DNA from: Dyella ginsengisoli LA-4
GTDB lineage: Bacteria; Pseudomonadota; Gammaproteobacteria; Xanthomonadales; Rhodanobacteraceae
Assembly (NCBI RefSeq): GCF_000334915.1
Contig: NZ_AMSF01000075.1
Coordinates: forward strand, 1-61,420
Direction of reading: 5' to 3'
DNA length: 61,420 nt
Shown: piece after piece, positions 37,026-45,942 of the stretch
Layout of the letters: the number at the start of each line of letters is the position of its first letter
Position numbering within the stretch: position 1 is the stretch's first letter
Program-made: the position numbers and the translations under genes
Notes under the pieces: model-generated
Seen by the model: only the letters and a program-made list of their open reading frames with translations
Told to the model about the DNA's origin: nothing
Databases searched by the model: none

Positions 37026-39152
37026 TCAGAGCGGGTAGCGGTGCGCCGCGCTGACCACGCCGGTACGCCGCACACGGCGAATCACCTCGGCCAGGTGGCG
37101 GCGGCTCTTCACTTCCATGGTGAACAGCAGCGTGGCGGCCGCCGCGTCGCGCTCGACATATTCCACGTTCTCGATGTTGGAATCGGCGTCCGCGATCGCC
37201 GAGGCCACCGTGGCCAGCACGCCGGGGCGATTGATGACCTCGATGCGCAGCTCGGCACGGTAGTCGCCCTGCACGTCGCGGTCCCATTCGATCGACACGC
37301 GACGCTCCGGCTGCTTGCGCAGCTCGGCCACGTTCGGGCACTCCTCACGGTGCACCACGATGCCCTTGCCGGCGGAGAGGTAGCCGACGATGTCGTCGCC
37401 GGGCAACGGATGACAGCAGTTGGCGAAGCTCAGCACGCCGCGTTCGGCGCCGGTGATGCGGATCTTCTCGCTGCTCGGTGCCGCCGTCGCCACGGCGCGG
37501 GACGCTTTCTTGCCCCGCGCCGCCACCAGCTGCGCGGCGACCACGTCCGGCATCCGGTTGCCCAGCGCGATGTCGGCCAGCAGCTCCTCCAGCCGATGCA
37601 GCTTTGCATCGGCGAGGAAGCGGTCGAGCACGGCCGGCGCGATGCCATCGAGGCTGGAGCCGAGCGCATCGAGCGCACGGTCGAGCATGCGATGGCCGAA
37701 ATCGACCGCGTCCTCGTGCTGCAGATGCTTGAGGAACTGGCGGATCGCCGTGCGCGCCTTGCCGGTGACCACCGACTCCAGCCAGGCCGGGTTCGGCACC
37801 GCCGACGGCGCGGTGATGATCTCCACCAGCTGCCCGGACTCCAGCCGCGTGCGCAGCGGCACCAGCTTCTTGTCCACGCGCGCGGCCACCGCATGGTGGC
37901 CGACGTCGGTGTGCACGGCGTAGGCGAAGTCCAGCGCGGTGGCGTTGCGCGGCAGCGAGAGGATGTCGCCGCGCGGCGTGAACAGGTAGACCTCGTCCGG
38001 GAACAGGTCGATCTTGACGTTCTCGATGAACTCGCTCGACGAGGCGGTGTTGGCCTGGCTGTCGGCCAGAGCGGACAGCCACTCGCGCGCCCGCGCCTGT
38101 GCGCTGTTGGCCGGGCCGGAGTCGGTCTTGTAGGCCCAGTGGGCGGCGACGCCCCGCTCGGCCACCGAATCCATCTCGGCGGTGCGGATCTGCACCTCGA
38201 TCGGCGCACCGAACGGCCCCAGCAGTACCGTGTGCAGCGACTGGTAGCCGTTGGCCTTCGGAATCGCGATGAAATCCTTGAAGCGGCGGTCCACCGGCTT
38301 GTACAGCGTGTGCACCGCGCCCAGCGCCATGTAGCAGCGCATCGCGGTATCGACCACCACGCGGAAGCCATAGACATCCATCAGCTGGGCGAACGTCTTG
38401 TGCTCGCTGCGCATCTTCGAATAGATGCTCCACGGCGACTTGATGCGCCCGACCACGCGGGCCTCGATGTGCTCGGAGGCAAGGCGCTGGGTAAGCGCCG
38501 CCTCGATCTTGCCCATCGCCTCGCGCCGGTTGCCCAGCGCCGCGCGGATGCGCTCGCTGATCACCCGGTAGCGGTCCGGATGAAGGCCACGGAAACCCAG
38601 GTCCTGCAGCTCGGCCTTGAACTTGTTCATGCCCAGCCGCTGCGCGATGGGCGCGTAGATCTCCAGCGTCTCGCGCGAGATGCGGCGGCGCGAGGAGGTG
38701 TCCTTCGCACCCAGCGTGCGCATGTTGTGCAGACGGTCGGCCAGCTTGATCAGGATCACCCGGATGTCGCGGGCCATCGCCAGGAGCATCTTGCGGAAGC
38801 TCTCCGCATCGGCCTCCTGGCGGCTGCCGAACTTCATCTTGTCCAGCTTGGTGACGCCATCGACCAGCTCGGCCACGGTCTCGCCGAACTCGCCCGCCAG
38901 CTCGACGCGGCTCAGTTGGGTGTCTTCCAGCGTGTCGTGCAGGATCGCGGCGATGATGGTCTCGGCGTCCAGGCCCAGCTCGGCCAGGATGCCGGCCACG
39001 GCGACCGGATGGGTGATGTAGGGCTCGCCACTCTTGCGCGCCTGCCCCGCATGCGCATGAGCACCGACGCGGAAGGCGCGAACGACACGCTCGACCTGGT
39101 CTTCAGGGAGGTAGGCGAGGCGGTCTTTGAGTGCCAGGACGTAGTCCGGCAA
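37026..39152 (-). CDS. spoT: Bifunctional (p)ppGpp synthetase/hydrolase SpoT
   Basis: A ~708-residue regulator of the stringent response. The hydrolase HD domain has HDTLEDT (H72, D73) and [11 protein letters not shown]. The synthetase domain has [31 protein letters not shown] domain follows ([35 protein letters not shown]), then a helical part, a zinc-finger-like Cys/His segment ([16 protein letters not shown]) and a C-terminal ACT domain ([18 protein letters not shown]). The start is uncertain: TTG at 39152 has AGGA seven bases upstream, no ATG is available, and the frame is open further upstream without one. It lies 166 bp downstream of rpoZ. Confidence 0.95.
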   Translation of the reverse strand: MPDYVLALKDRLAYLPEDQVERVVRAFRVGAHAHAGQARKSGEPYITHPVAVAGILAELGLDAETIIAAILHDTLEDTQLSRVELAGEFGETVAELVDGVTKLDKMKFGSRQEADAESFRKMLLAMARDIRVILIKLADRLHNMRTLGAKDTSSRRRISRETLEIYAPIAQRLGMNKFKAELQDLGFRGLHPDRYRVISERIRAALGNRREAMGKIEAALTQRLASEHIEARVVGRIKSPWSIYSKMRSEHKTFAQLMDVYGFRVVVDTAMRCYMALGAVHTLYKPVDRRFKDFIAIPKANGYQSLHTVLLGPFGAPIEVQIRTAEMDSVAERGVAAHWAYKTDSGPANSAQARAREWLSALADSQANTASSSEFIENVKIDLFPDEVYLFTPRGDILSLPRNATALDFAYAVHTDVGHHAVAARVDKKLVPLRTRLESGQLVEIITAPSAVPNPAWLESVVTGKARTAIRQFLKHLQHEDAVDFGHRMLDRALDALGSSLDGIAPAVLDRFLADAKLHRLEELLADIALGNRMPDVVAAQLVAARGKKASRAVATAAPSSEKIRITGAERGVLSFANCCHPLPGDDIVGYLSAGKGIVVHREECPNVAELRKQPERRVSIEWDRDVQGDYRAELRIEVINRPGVLATVASAIADADSNIENVEYVERDAAAATLLFTMEVKSRRHLAEVIRRVRRTGVVSAAHRYPL

Positions 39153-39318
39153 CGCCGCGTCCTGCGAAGGATCCGTCGCGGCGACGGGTGCGGGAATGCG
39201 CTGCCCGCTCAGACAGTCACCCCGCGCGGGGCGACCGGACGACAGCAGGCACCATCACGGAGATCGGCGGCTTCCGCCACCGATCCCGTGCAGCGCATGG
39301 TGCCGTCGGAGCACATGC

Positions 39319-39609
39319 TCAGTCGTCCCCGCCCTTGGAGAGATCGTCGTCCACCTCGGCCGCGGCCCACTCCAGCGCCTCGCGCTCGGCACGCTCGCGT
39401 TCGGCGCGGTCGATCTCGTCGATGGTGGCCTGGTCGATGCGGCGATCGGCAATCTCGCGCAGCGCAAGCACGGTAGGCTTGTCATGGTCCGGATTGACGG
39501 CCGGCTCGGCGCCCTTGGACAGCTGGCGGGCGCGCTTGGTCGCCATCAGCACCAGCTCGAAACGGTTGTCGACCACCTCAAGGCAGTCTTCCACGGTAAT
39601 GCGTGCCAT
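39319..39609 (-). CDS. rpoZ: RNA polymerase omega subunit
   Basis: A 96-residue subunit that helps fold and assemble beta-prime and contributes to ppGpp binding. The N-terminus [30 protein letters not shown] is the omega signature, and [13 protein letters not shown] follows. The tail is acidic. GAGGA stands before the ATG at 39609. As in many gammaproteobacteria it is followed by spoT, but gmk, its usual partner, lies about 5 kb away beyond the mla genes. Confidence 0.96.
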   Translation of the reverse strand: MARITVEDCLEVVDNRFELVLMATKRARQLSKGAEPAVNPDHDKPTVLALREIADRRIDQATIDEIDRAERERAEREALEWAAAEVDDDLSKGGDD

Positions 39610-39649
39610 GCGAAATCCTCAGGCGGTAAAGCAACTTGGAAGGTCGTTC

Positions 39650-39678
39650 AGTGTATCCAGCGTAGGCTTTGCTGGCAA
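39650..39678 (-). promoter_or_regulatory. Candidate sigma-70 promoter of rpoZ-spoT
   Basis: On the minus strand TTGCCA (39673-39678) and TACACT (39650-39655) are exactly 17 bases apart. The implied start of transcription is some 35 bases upstream of the rpoZ ATG. This is one of the better promoter matches visible in the window. Confidence 0.5.
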
Positions 39679-39808
39679 TGCGCCAACCCGTATCATGCCC
39701 GGTTGGTCTGCCGCCGGTTCAGGACGAAAGCGCGGCGAAACGCGTGCATATTATAAAACCGAGAAGTACACTTAATTTTCCCACGGCACCGCAACGGACT
39801 ACTCACCG

Positions 39809-40657
39809 ATGCCTTTTCCCCACATTCCTTCATGGCTGCGCCGGGTCGCTGCGCTCGGCCTGGTTTCGCTGCTCGCCGGCTGCGCCATCGCCAAGCCGCG
39901 CACCGACGACCCGCTCGAGAAGGTCAACCGCAAGGTCTATGCGTTCAACGACGCCGTGGACCAGGCGGTGATCCGTCCGGTCGCGGTGGGCTACCGCAAG
40001 ATCACCAATCCACCGGTGCGCCGCTCGGTGAGCGACTTCTTCACCAACCTGCGGCAGCCGGTCACCGTGGCCAACGACCTGCTGCAGGCCCGCCCCAAGC
40101 AGGCGCTGCAGAGCACCGGGCGGTTCCTGGTCAACCTGACCCTGGGTATCGGCGGCCTGTTCGACCCGGCCAGCTCGCTCGGCCTGCCGCTGCAGCAGAC
40201 CGATTTCGGCGTCACCCTGGCCCGCTGGGGCGTGCCGGAGGGCGACTACATCGTGCTGCCGTTCCTCGGCCCCTCCACGGTGCGCGACGTCTGGCAGGTG
40301 CCGGTGGATGGCTACTTCTTCGACCCGCTGACGATCTACGCCCGCAACCACAGCTATCACTACGGCCAGCAGTACATCCCGCAGCTGGTCTATCTGGTGA
40401 ACCTGCGCTCGCGCGCCTTCGACGCGGAGGGATTCCTCAAGTCCGCGTACGATCCCTATGTGTTCGTGCGTGACGCCTATCGTCAACGCCGGCTGTACAA
40501 GATCTACGACGGCAACCCGCCGGCCAGCGTGATCGACCAGATGCAGGGGCTCGACCAGCAGGGCTTCGATCCCGACGAACTGCTGCAGGAGCAGCACCAG
40601 TGGGAGAACAAGCATCCGAAGCAGGCCGACCAGGGCGAGCAGCCCGGCAGCCACTGA
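39809..40657 (+). CDS. mlaA: Outer-membrane lipid asymmetry lipoprotein MlaA (VacJ)
   Basis: A 282-residue outer-membrane lipoprotein that removes misplaced phospholipids from the outer leaflet and passes them to MlaC. The lipobox LVSLLAGC places the lipid cysteine at ~25. DDPLEKVNRKVYAFNDAVDQ, NLRQPVTVANDLLQ, GGLFDPASSLGL and RWGVPEGDYIVLPFLGPST are all MlaA hallmarks. An AT-rich region upstream (39748-39780) probably holds its promoter. It converges on the mlaFEDCB operon, and the two share a bidirectional terminator. Confidence 0.96.
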   Translation: MPFPHIPSWLRRVAALGLVSLLAGCAIAKPRTDDPLEKVNRKVYAFNDAVDQAVIRPVAVGYRKITNPPVRRSVSDFFTNLRQPVTVANDLLQARPKQALQSTGRFLVNLTLGIGGLFDPASSLGLPLQQTDFGVTLARWGVPEGDYIVLPFLGPSTVRDVWQVPVDGYFFDPLTIYARNHSYHYGQQYIPQLVYLVNLRSRAFDAEGFLKSAYDPYVFVRDAYRQRRLYKIYDGNPPASVIDQMQGLDQQGFDPDELLQEQHQWENKHPKQADQGEQPGSH

Positions 40658-40677
40658 GGTCATCCGCGACGGAAATG

Positions 40678-40705
40678 AAAAAGGCCCCGTACCGGGGCCT
40701 TTTTT
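40678..40705. terminator. Bidirectional terminator between mlaA and mlaB
   Basis: GGCCCCG and CGGGGCC form a tight stem with a 3-base loop, flanked by five A on one side and six T on the other. It can therefore stop transcripts from either direction. It lies 20 bases after the mlaA stop and 20 bases after the mlaB stop. Confidence 0.9.
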
Positions 40706-40724
40706 GCAGGTCGCTACCGGCGAC

Positions 40725-41030
40725 TCAGCCTGCCGCCAACAGCGACTCCACCTCGCACACCTGGGCCAGCCGCCGCATTCCGGCCGGCAGTCCCCGCACC
40801 CGCAACGACTGCCCCTGCTTCCCCGCCTCGGACAACACGGCCAGCACGCAGGCCAGGCCGGCGCTGTCGCTGCGCTCCACCGCGGAGAGGTCCAGCACCT
40901 GGGCAGGCGCCCGGGCCAGCCGCTCGCGCAGGGAACGCCAGGTGGCATTGGCCGTATCGAAGGTCAGCACGCCGCGGACGGCAAGCGTGCCATCCGCGCG
41001 GTCCTCGAGCTGGCAGCCGGCAGCCGTCAC
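40725..41030 (-). CDS. mlaB: MlaB-like STAS-domain protein
   Basis: A 101-residue cytosolic STAS protein, the regulatory subunit of the MlaFEDB lipid transporter. VLDLSAVERSDSAGLACVLAVL is the STAS core strand and helix, with the conserved D-S-A-G-L. The start is GTG at 41030, overlapping the mlaC stop as GTGA. The longer frame to 41201 overlaps mlaC and is not used. It is the last gene of the operon. Confidence 0.88.
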   Translation of the reverse strand: MTAAGCQLEDRADGTLAVRGVLTFDTANATWRSLRERLARAPAQVLDLSAVERSDSAGLACVLAVLSEAGKQGQSLRVRGLPAGMRRLAQVCEVESLLAAG

Positions 41031-41701
41031 GGGGCCTTTGCCTTGCTGTCCTGTTCCATCGACTTCAGGGCGTCTTCGCCGCGCGTCTCCAGGTTGGTGA
41101 TCAGCTTGTCGATGCCGACCTTGCGGATCTCCGCATCCACCTGGTTGCGGTAGTTGGTGATGTAGGAGATGCCCTCGATGATCACGTCGTAGGCCTTCCA
41201 CTCACCGCTGCGGGTCTTGCGGAACGCGTAGTCGACGGCGACCTTCTTGCCATCCTCCAGCACTACCTGGGTGCGCACCACGGTGCGCTTGTTGTTGAGA
41301 TCACCGTTGAACGGCAGCACCACCACCGCGCCCTTGGTGTAGTTCAGCAGGCCTTCCGCGTAGCGGTTGGTGATCGAGTTGTAGAACGCCTTGGCGAAGC
41401 GCTCGCGCTGCTCCGGCGTGGCCTCGCGCGCATGCTGGCCGAGCACCAGGATCGAGGCGTAGTCGATGTCGAAGTGCGGCAGGAAAATGTCATCGATCAC
41501 GCCGATGAGCTTTTCCTTGTTGTTCTTCAGCTCGTCGCGGTGGCCGGCGATGGTGGTGTCCAGATCGTGCGCGATGGTCTGCACGACCTGCTCCGGGGTC
41601 TGCTGCGCGGACGCCGCCGGGGCGGGATCCTGCGCCAGCGCCGGAGTGGCGAGCGCGGCACCGAAGGTCAGGGCCAGGGCTAGGGCGATGGGACGCAACA
41701 T
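41027..41701 (-). CDS. mlaC: Periplasmic phospholipid-binding protein MlaC
   Basis: A 224-residue precursor with a signal peptide (MLRPIALALALTFGAALATPALAQ). The soluble domain carries one phospholipid between MlaA and MlaD. IDDIFLPHFDIDYASILVLG, RFAKAFYNSITNRYAEGLLNY and YDVIIEGISYITNYRNQ match the family. The ATG at 41701 is preceded by GGAG and fits the signal peptide; an ATG at 41740 would overlap mlaD and add 13 residues. Confidence 0.95.
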   Translation of the reverse strand: MLRPIALALALTFGAALATPALAQDPAPAASAQQTPEQVVQTIAHDLDTTIAGHRDELKNNKEKLIGVIDDIFLPHFDIDYASILVLGQHAREATPEQRERFAKAFYNSITNRYAEGLLNYTKGAVVVLPFNGDLNNKRTVVRTQVVLEDGKKVAVDYAFRKTRSGEWKAYDVIIEGISYITNYRNQVDAEIRKVGIDKLITNLETRGEDALKSMEQDSKAKAP

Positions 41702-41736
41702 GGGGAAACTCCAGGGGGAGGGATTTCGGGAAACCA

Positions 41737-42588
41737 TCACTTGGCGTCGGACGACTTGCCGCCGCTCTTGTCGCCCGGCGAGCCGTTGACCAGGAACTTG
41801 CCGATCAGGTCCTCCAGCTGCATGGCGGACTGGGTGAGGATCATCTCGTCACCGTCCTTGAGCATGTCGGGGGAGCCGCCGGGCTGGATCGCAACGTACT
41901 GGCTGCCGATCAAACCGCTGGTGAACACCGCCGCCGAGGAATCGTCGGGAATCTGGTCGTACTTCTTGTCGATCGACAGGGTCACCAGCGCGTCCAGCTT
42001 GACCGGGTCGGCCTGTACCGACTTGACGCTGCCGATCGCCACGCCAGCCATCTTCACCGGGGCGCCGGGCGACAACGCGCCGACGTTGGTGAAACGGGCC
42101 TTCACTGCGTAGGTGCCACCCAGGTCGTCGGCAGCCGCACCGGCGCCGAAGAACTTGCCCAGCATCGCCTCGAGCGGCTCGGTGGACTTGCTCAGGGCAA
42201 GCCGGCTGCCATCCTTCACGTACTGCTTGGCGGTGCCGTACTGCAGGCCCACGTACTGGTCGCCCAGCAGGCCGCTGGTGTAGATCGTGGCGACCGAATC
42301 GACCGGGATCTGGCCGTACTTCCTGTCGATCGACAGGGTGACGTCCGCCACCTCCTTGCCGGGCTCCAGCGAGATCGACTCGACCTGGCCAACCCGCACG
42401 CCCGCCACCTTCACCGGCGCACGCTCCTTGAGCTGGCCGACGTTGGCGAACTGGGTGGTGACGTCGTAGCTGGGCCCCTGGCTGACGTTGGCCACCGAGG
42501 TGGTCTGCGTGGCCAGATAGGCCAGCGCGGCAAAGCCGAGCACGATGAACAGGCCGGTGCCGACGGCATAGGATTTTCGCTGGGTCAC
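41737..42588 (-). CDS. mlaD: MlaD-like protein with two tandem MCE domains
   Basis: A 283-residue inner-membrane-anchored periplasmic protein of the Mla transporter. One helix (~8-27) is followed by an MCE domain at 41-118 (FANVGQLKERAPVKVAGVRV) and a second at 160-238 (FTNVGALSPGAPVKMAGVAI). Each is trailed by a similar helix (EPLEAMLGKFF, MQLEDLIGKFL). E. coli MlaD is about 180 residues with one MCE domain, so the module is duplicated here. The hexameric ring would then be two tiers high. It sits between mlaE and mlaC in the usual order. The Ser/Lys/Gly-rich tail looks disordered. Confidence 0.92.
   Translation of the reverse strand: MTQRKSYAVGTGLFIVLGFAALAYLATQTTSVANVSQGPSYDVTTQFANVGQLKERAPVKVAGVRVGQVESISLEPGKEVADVTLSIDRKYGQIPVDSVATIYTSGLLGDQYVGLQYGTAKQYVKDGSRLALSKSTEPLEAMLGKFFGAGAAADDLGGTYAVKARFTNVGALSPGAPVKMAGVAIGSVKSVQADPVKLDALVTLSIDKKYDQIPDDSSAAVFTSGLIGSQYVAIQPGGSPDMLKDGDEMILTQSAMQLEDLIGKFLVNGSPGDKSGGKSSDAK
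41791..42468 (-). repeat. Internal tandem duplication in mlaD (two MCE modules)
   Basis: Codons for residues 41-147 (42148-42468) and 160-266 (41791-42111) encode two clearly similar modules offset by 119 residues. They share VTLSIDRKYGQIP versus VTLSIDKKYDQIP and IYTSGLLGDQYVGLQ versus VFTSGLIGSQYVAIQ. Nucleotide identity is also visible around the VTLSID codons. Confidence 0.85.
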
Positions 42589-42631
42589 GGCACGATCCTC
42601 GAAGCGGAAGAGACGGAAGAAATCATGGAAG

Positions 42632-43402
42632 TCACATCAGGAAGGCGGTAAGCACGAAGTCCAGCGCCAGGATGGCGATGGACGAGGCAACCACGGTACG
42701 GGTGGTGGCGTAAGCCACGCCCTCGCTGGTCGGCGGGGTGGTGTAGCCCTGGAACACGGCGATCAGCGAGACCACGGCGCCGAACGCCACGCTCTTGTAG
42801 ACGATGCCGTTGACCACGTCCTTCCAGACGTCGACGTTGGCGGTCATGTTCGACCAGAAGGTGCCGTTGTCGATACCCAGCCAGGTCACCCCGACCAGAT
42901 GACCACCGAAGATGCCCAGCGCGCAGAACACGCTGCACAGCAACGGCATGGCGATCAGGCCGGCGAGGAAGCGTGGCGCCACGACGTAGGCGATCGGGTC
43001 CACCGCCATCATCTCCATCGCGGCGATCTGGTCGGTGGCGCGCATCAGGCCGATCTCGGCGGTGATCGAGGTGCCGGCGCGACCGGCGAACAGCAGCGCG
43101 GTGACCACCGGGCCCAGTTCGCGGTAGATCGCGATCGCCACCACCGTGCCGCTGGCCGCGGTGCCGCCGAAGATCGACAGCACGTAGTACAGCTGCAGGC
43201 CCAGCACCATACCCACGAACAGGCCGCAGGTCATGATGATGGTCAGGCTCATCGCGCCGACGAACCACAGCTGGCGCACGGTCTCGCGGACGTAGCGGAA
43301 GCTGCCCGGCACCGCCTTAAGGATGGTCAGCAGGAACAGGCCGCATTGACCGATCTGGGCCAGCGCCTCGGTCACCATGTTGCGTTGGGTCTGCGCGCTC
43401 AT
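42632..43402 (-). CDS. mlaE: Mla ABC transporter permease MlaE
   Basis: A 256-residue inner-membrane permease with five to six helices. AIYRELGPVVTALLFAGRAGTSITAEIGLMRATDQIAAMEMMAVDPI, in residues ~95-145, is the highly conserved coupling region; GHLVGVTWLGIDNGTFW and a C-terminal helix follow. The ATG at 43402 overlaps the mlaF stop by 4 bp. It forms a dimer with two MlaF ATPases and the MlaD ring. Confidence 0.95.
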   Translation of the reverse strand: MSAQTQRNMVTEALAQIGQCGLFLLTILKAVPGSFRYVRETVRQLWFVGAMSLTIIMTCGLFVGMVLGLQLYYVLSIFGGTAASGTVVAIAIYRELGPVVTALLFAGRAGTSITAEIGLMRATDQIAAMEMMAVDPIAYVVAPRFLAGLIAMPLLCSVFCALGIFGGHLVGVTWLGIDNGTFWSNMTANVDVWKDVVNGIVYKSVAFGAVVSLIAVFQGYTTPPTSEGVAYATTRTVVASSIAILALDFVLTAFLM

Positions 43403-44235
43403 GCCTGGCTCCGCGGAAAGCCCAGCGACTGGGCGTAGTCGCCGGCCGGGTACTGGAACGGCACCGGGCCATCGGCCTCGCCACCGAAGAACTGCCGCGT
43501 CCACGGAGAGCCGTCGTCGGCGATCGTCTTCGGATCACCCTGCGCCACGACCTTGCCGTTGGCGATCAGGTAGACGTGGTCTGCGACCTGCTTGATCGCG
43601 TCCAGCTCGTGCGCCACCAGCACGCTGGTGATGCCGAGCGTGTCGTTGAGCGTGCGGATCAGCTTGAGCACCTGGTTCAGCGCGATCGGGTCCAGACCGA
43701 CAAACGGCTCGTCGTAGAGGATCAGCATCGGGTCGAACACGATCGCCCGCGCCAGCGCCACACGCCGCGCCATGCCACCGGAGAGCTCGCTGGGCATCAG
43801 CGCCGCCGCGCCGCGCAAGCCGACCGCCTGCAGCTTCAGCAGCACCACGTTGCGGATCAGCTCTTCCGACAGATCGGTGTGCTGGCGCAGCGGGAAGGCG
43901 ACGTTCTCGAACACGTCGAAGTCGGTCAACAACGCCGAGTTCTGGAACAGGTAGCCGATCTGTTCGCGCAGCTTGAACAGCTGGCTGCGCGACAGCTCGC
44001 CGACATCCTGTCCATCGACCAGCACCTGTCCGGCGTCGCCGGCCATCTGGCCGGTGATGTGCTTGAGCAGGGTGGTCTTGCCGGTGCCACTGGGCCCCAT
44101 GATGGCGGTGATGCGGCCACGCGGGATGTCCATGTCCAGGGCATCGAAAATGGTCTTGCCGCTGAGCACCGTGGTCAGGCCGCGAACGCTTACCAGCGGC
44201 TCGGCATCGGTGGTCGGACGTAAGGGATCGGTCAT
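43399..44235 (-). CDS. mlaF: Mla ABC transporter ATP-binding protein MlaF
   Basis: A 278-residue cytosolic ATPase. Walker A is MGPSGTGKTTLLKHI, the signature is LSGGMARRVALARAI (with the M-A characteristic of MlaF/Mce ATPases), Walker B is LILYDEPFVGLDPI, and the switch His is in LVAHELDAI. It is the first gene of mlaFEDCB. The ATG at 44235 is taken because the conserved part (VSVRGLTTVLSGK) begins about 14 residues later; no clear ribosome binding site is visible. A strong hairpin lies 40 bases upstream. Confidence 0.95.
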   Translation of the reverse strand: MTDPLRPTTDAEPLVSVRGLTTVLSGKTIFDALDMDIPRGRITAIMGPSGTGKTTLLKHITGQMAGDAGQVLVDGQDVGELSRSQLFKLREQIGYLFQNSALLTDFDVFENVAFPLRQHTDLSEELIRNVVLLKLQAVGLRGAAALMPSELSGGMARRVALARAIVFDPMLILYDEPFVGLDPIALNQVLKLIRTLNDTLGITSVLVAHELDAIKQVADHVYLIANGKVVAQGDPKTIADDGSPWTRQFFGGEADGPVPFQYPAGDYAQSLGFPRSQA

Positions 44236-44274
44236 CGGGAAGGGGCGCGACGAAAGAAGGACAAGGTAGCCGAA

Positions 44275-44307
44275 GCGGGCCTCCCGCGCCATTGCACGGA
44301 GGCCCGC
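44275..44307 (-). terminator. Hairpin between gmk and mlaF, possible terminator or attenuator
   Basis: GCGGGCCTCC and GGAGGCCCGC form a perfect 10-bp stem around 13 bases. On the minus strand it lies 70 bases after the gmk stop and 40 bases before the mlaF ATG. Only a loose T/C-rich stretch follows, so it may be a weak terminator or a 5' leader structure of mlaF. Confidence 0.4.
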
Positions 44308-44377
44308 GAGAGACCGCGGGATGCAACGCAAGTTTCTGCTGCCACGGGGAAAATCCCGCCGGGTCGCGAATCCGGCC

Positions 44378-45004
44378 TCAGGGAGCCAGCAAGGCCTCGA
44401 TCAGGGCCTGGTGCCGCGCCCATTGCAGCGGGCTGCGCAGGCGTACCGCGTGCACGATCGCCTGCAGATCGTCCAGCGCATCCTCGAAGCGATCGTTGAC
44501 CACGATGTAGTCGAACTCGTGCGCGTGGGCGATCTCCTCGCGGGAGTTGTGCAGGCGGCGCTCGATCACTTCCGGCGCATCCGACCCGCGCCCGCGCAAC
44601 CGCCGCTCCAGCTCGGGCCGCGACGGCGGCAGGATGAACACGCTGACACAATCGGGCTTGGCCGCGCGGATCTGTCGGGCGCCCTGCCAGTCGATCTCCA
44701 GCAGCACGTCGCGCGACTGCGCCAGCAGGCCGTCGACCGTGGTGCGCGAGGTACCGTAGAGATTGCCGTGCACCTCGGCATGCTCGAGGAAGATGCCCTC
44801 GGCCACCTCGCGCTCGAACTCGGCGCGCTCGACGAAATAGTAGTGGCGGCCGTACTGCTCGCCGGGCCGCGGCGGCCGCGTGGTGTGCGAGACCGACAGC
44901 GAGATCGTGGGCTCGCGCTCCAGCAGCGCATTGACCAGGGTCGACTTGCCGGCCCCCGAGGGCGCCGCCACCACGAAGAGGGTTCCTGCCGCCGACGTGC
45001 TCAT
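44378..45004 (-). CDS. gmk: Guanylate kinase
   Basis: A 208-residue enzyme phosphorylating GMP to GDP. The P-loop [18 protein letters not shown] is at ~11-28. [22 protein letters not shown] binds GMP, and [14 protein letters not shown] is the conserved Walker B-like region. Length is normal. It overlaps yicC by 4 bp and is probably cotranscribed with it. In E. coli gmk precedes rpoZ; here that link is broken by the mla block. Confidence 0.96.
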   Translation of the reverse strand: MSTSAAGTLFVVAAPSGAGKSTLVNALLEREPTISLSVSHTTRPPRPGEQYGRHYYFVERAEFEREVAEGIFLEHAEVHGNLYGTSRTTVDGLLAQSRDVLLEIDWQGARQIRAAKPDCVSVFILPPSRPELERRLRGRGSDAPEVIERRLHNSREEIAHAHEFDYIVVNDRFEDALDDLQAIVHAVRLRSPLQWARHQALIEALLAP

Positions 45005-45861
45005 TCGATGTTCTGCACCTGTTCGCGCATCTGTTCGATCAACACCTTCAGTTCGACCGCCGCGTTGGTGCTGCGCGAGTCCACCGACTTGGAGCCCAGT
45101 GTGTTGGCCTCGCGGTTGAACTCCTGCATCAGGAAGTCCAGCCGGCGCCCCACCGGTTCGGCCAGTCCCAGCACGCGGCGCGCCTCGGCGATGTGGGTGG
45201 TGAGGCGGTCGAGCTCCTCGTCGACGTCGGCACGGGTGATCTGCAACACCAGTTCCTGCTCCAGCCGGCCCGGGTCGGCCGGCTGCTTGAGGTCGGCCAG
45301 CCGGCCCTCCAGCCGGGTGCGCAGCGCGGCGCGGATATCCGGCATCCAGCCGCGCACGTCGGCGACCACCCGTTCGATCGCGTCCAGCCGCTCGCGCAGC
45401 ATGTCGGCGGTCTTGGCGCCTTCGCGCTCGCGGGTCGCCGCCAGGGCGTCCAGCGCGCGGTCCAGCACGGCGAACAGCGCCTCCTGCAACGCATCGTTGT
45501 CCACGTCGGCGCGGTCGAGCAGTCCCGGGAAACGCAGCAGTTCGGTGAACTCCACCTGCATCGTCGGAAAACGTGGCTGCAGCTCGCGGGCCAGCTCGGT
45601 CAGGCGGGCCAGCATGCCTTCGTTGAGCTGCAGCGCATCGTTGCGACCCTCGCCGCGCAGACGCACGGTGAGATCGAGCTTGCCGCGCGACAGCCGCGCC
45701 GCGACCCGCTCGCGCAGCAACGGCTCGAAGCCGCGCAACTCATCCGGCAGGCGGGGGCTGATTTCCAGGTAGCGGTGATTGACCGTGCGCAGCTCGCAGC
45801 TCAGCGCTCCGGTGGGGCCTGCCAGGTCAGCCGAGGCGTAGGCAGTCATGCTGCGGATCAT
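45001..45861 (-). CDS. yicC: YicC-family endoribonuclease
   Basis: A 286-residue protein. The start [18 protein letters not shown] and the segment [40 protein letters not shown] mark the YicC N-domain. The DUF1732 C-terminal domain ends with [23 protein letters not shown], highly conserved. E. coli YicC is an RNase. The ATG at 45861 is the family start; a longer frame to 47358 is a shadow of rph and rdgB. It is divergent from rph, 81 bp apart. Confidence 0.94.
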   Translation of the reverse strand: MIRSMTAYASADLAGPTGALSCELRTVNHRYLEISPRLPDELRGFEPLLRERVAARLSRGKLDLTVRLRGEGRNDALQLNEGMLARLTELARELQPRFPTMQVEFTELLRFPGLLDRADVDNDALQEALFAVLDRALDALAATREREGAKTADMLRERLDAIERVVADVRGWMPDIRAALRTRLEGRLADLKQPADPGRLEQELVLQITRADVDEELDRLTTHIAEARRVLGLAEPVGRRLDFLMQEFNREANTLGSKSVDSRSTNAAVELKVLIEQMREQVQNIE

Positions 45862-45942
45862 GGGGGCCCTTGCGGAGATGCCGAGAAAGAGCGCAATGGT
45901 AAACTTTCCCGTCCTGCCCTGCCCAATCAGGCTCCCCGACCC

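Noticed and set aside
34375-39476. Long plus-strand frames (about 887 and 811 codons) opposite recG, ridA and spoT
   Set aside because: His/Gln/Arg-rich shadows of conserved minus-strand genes.
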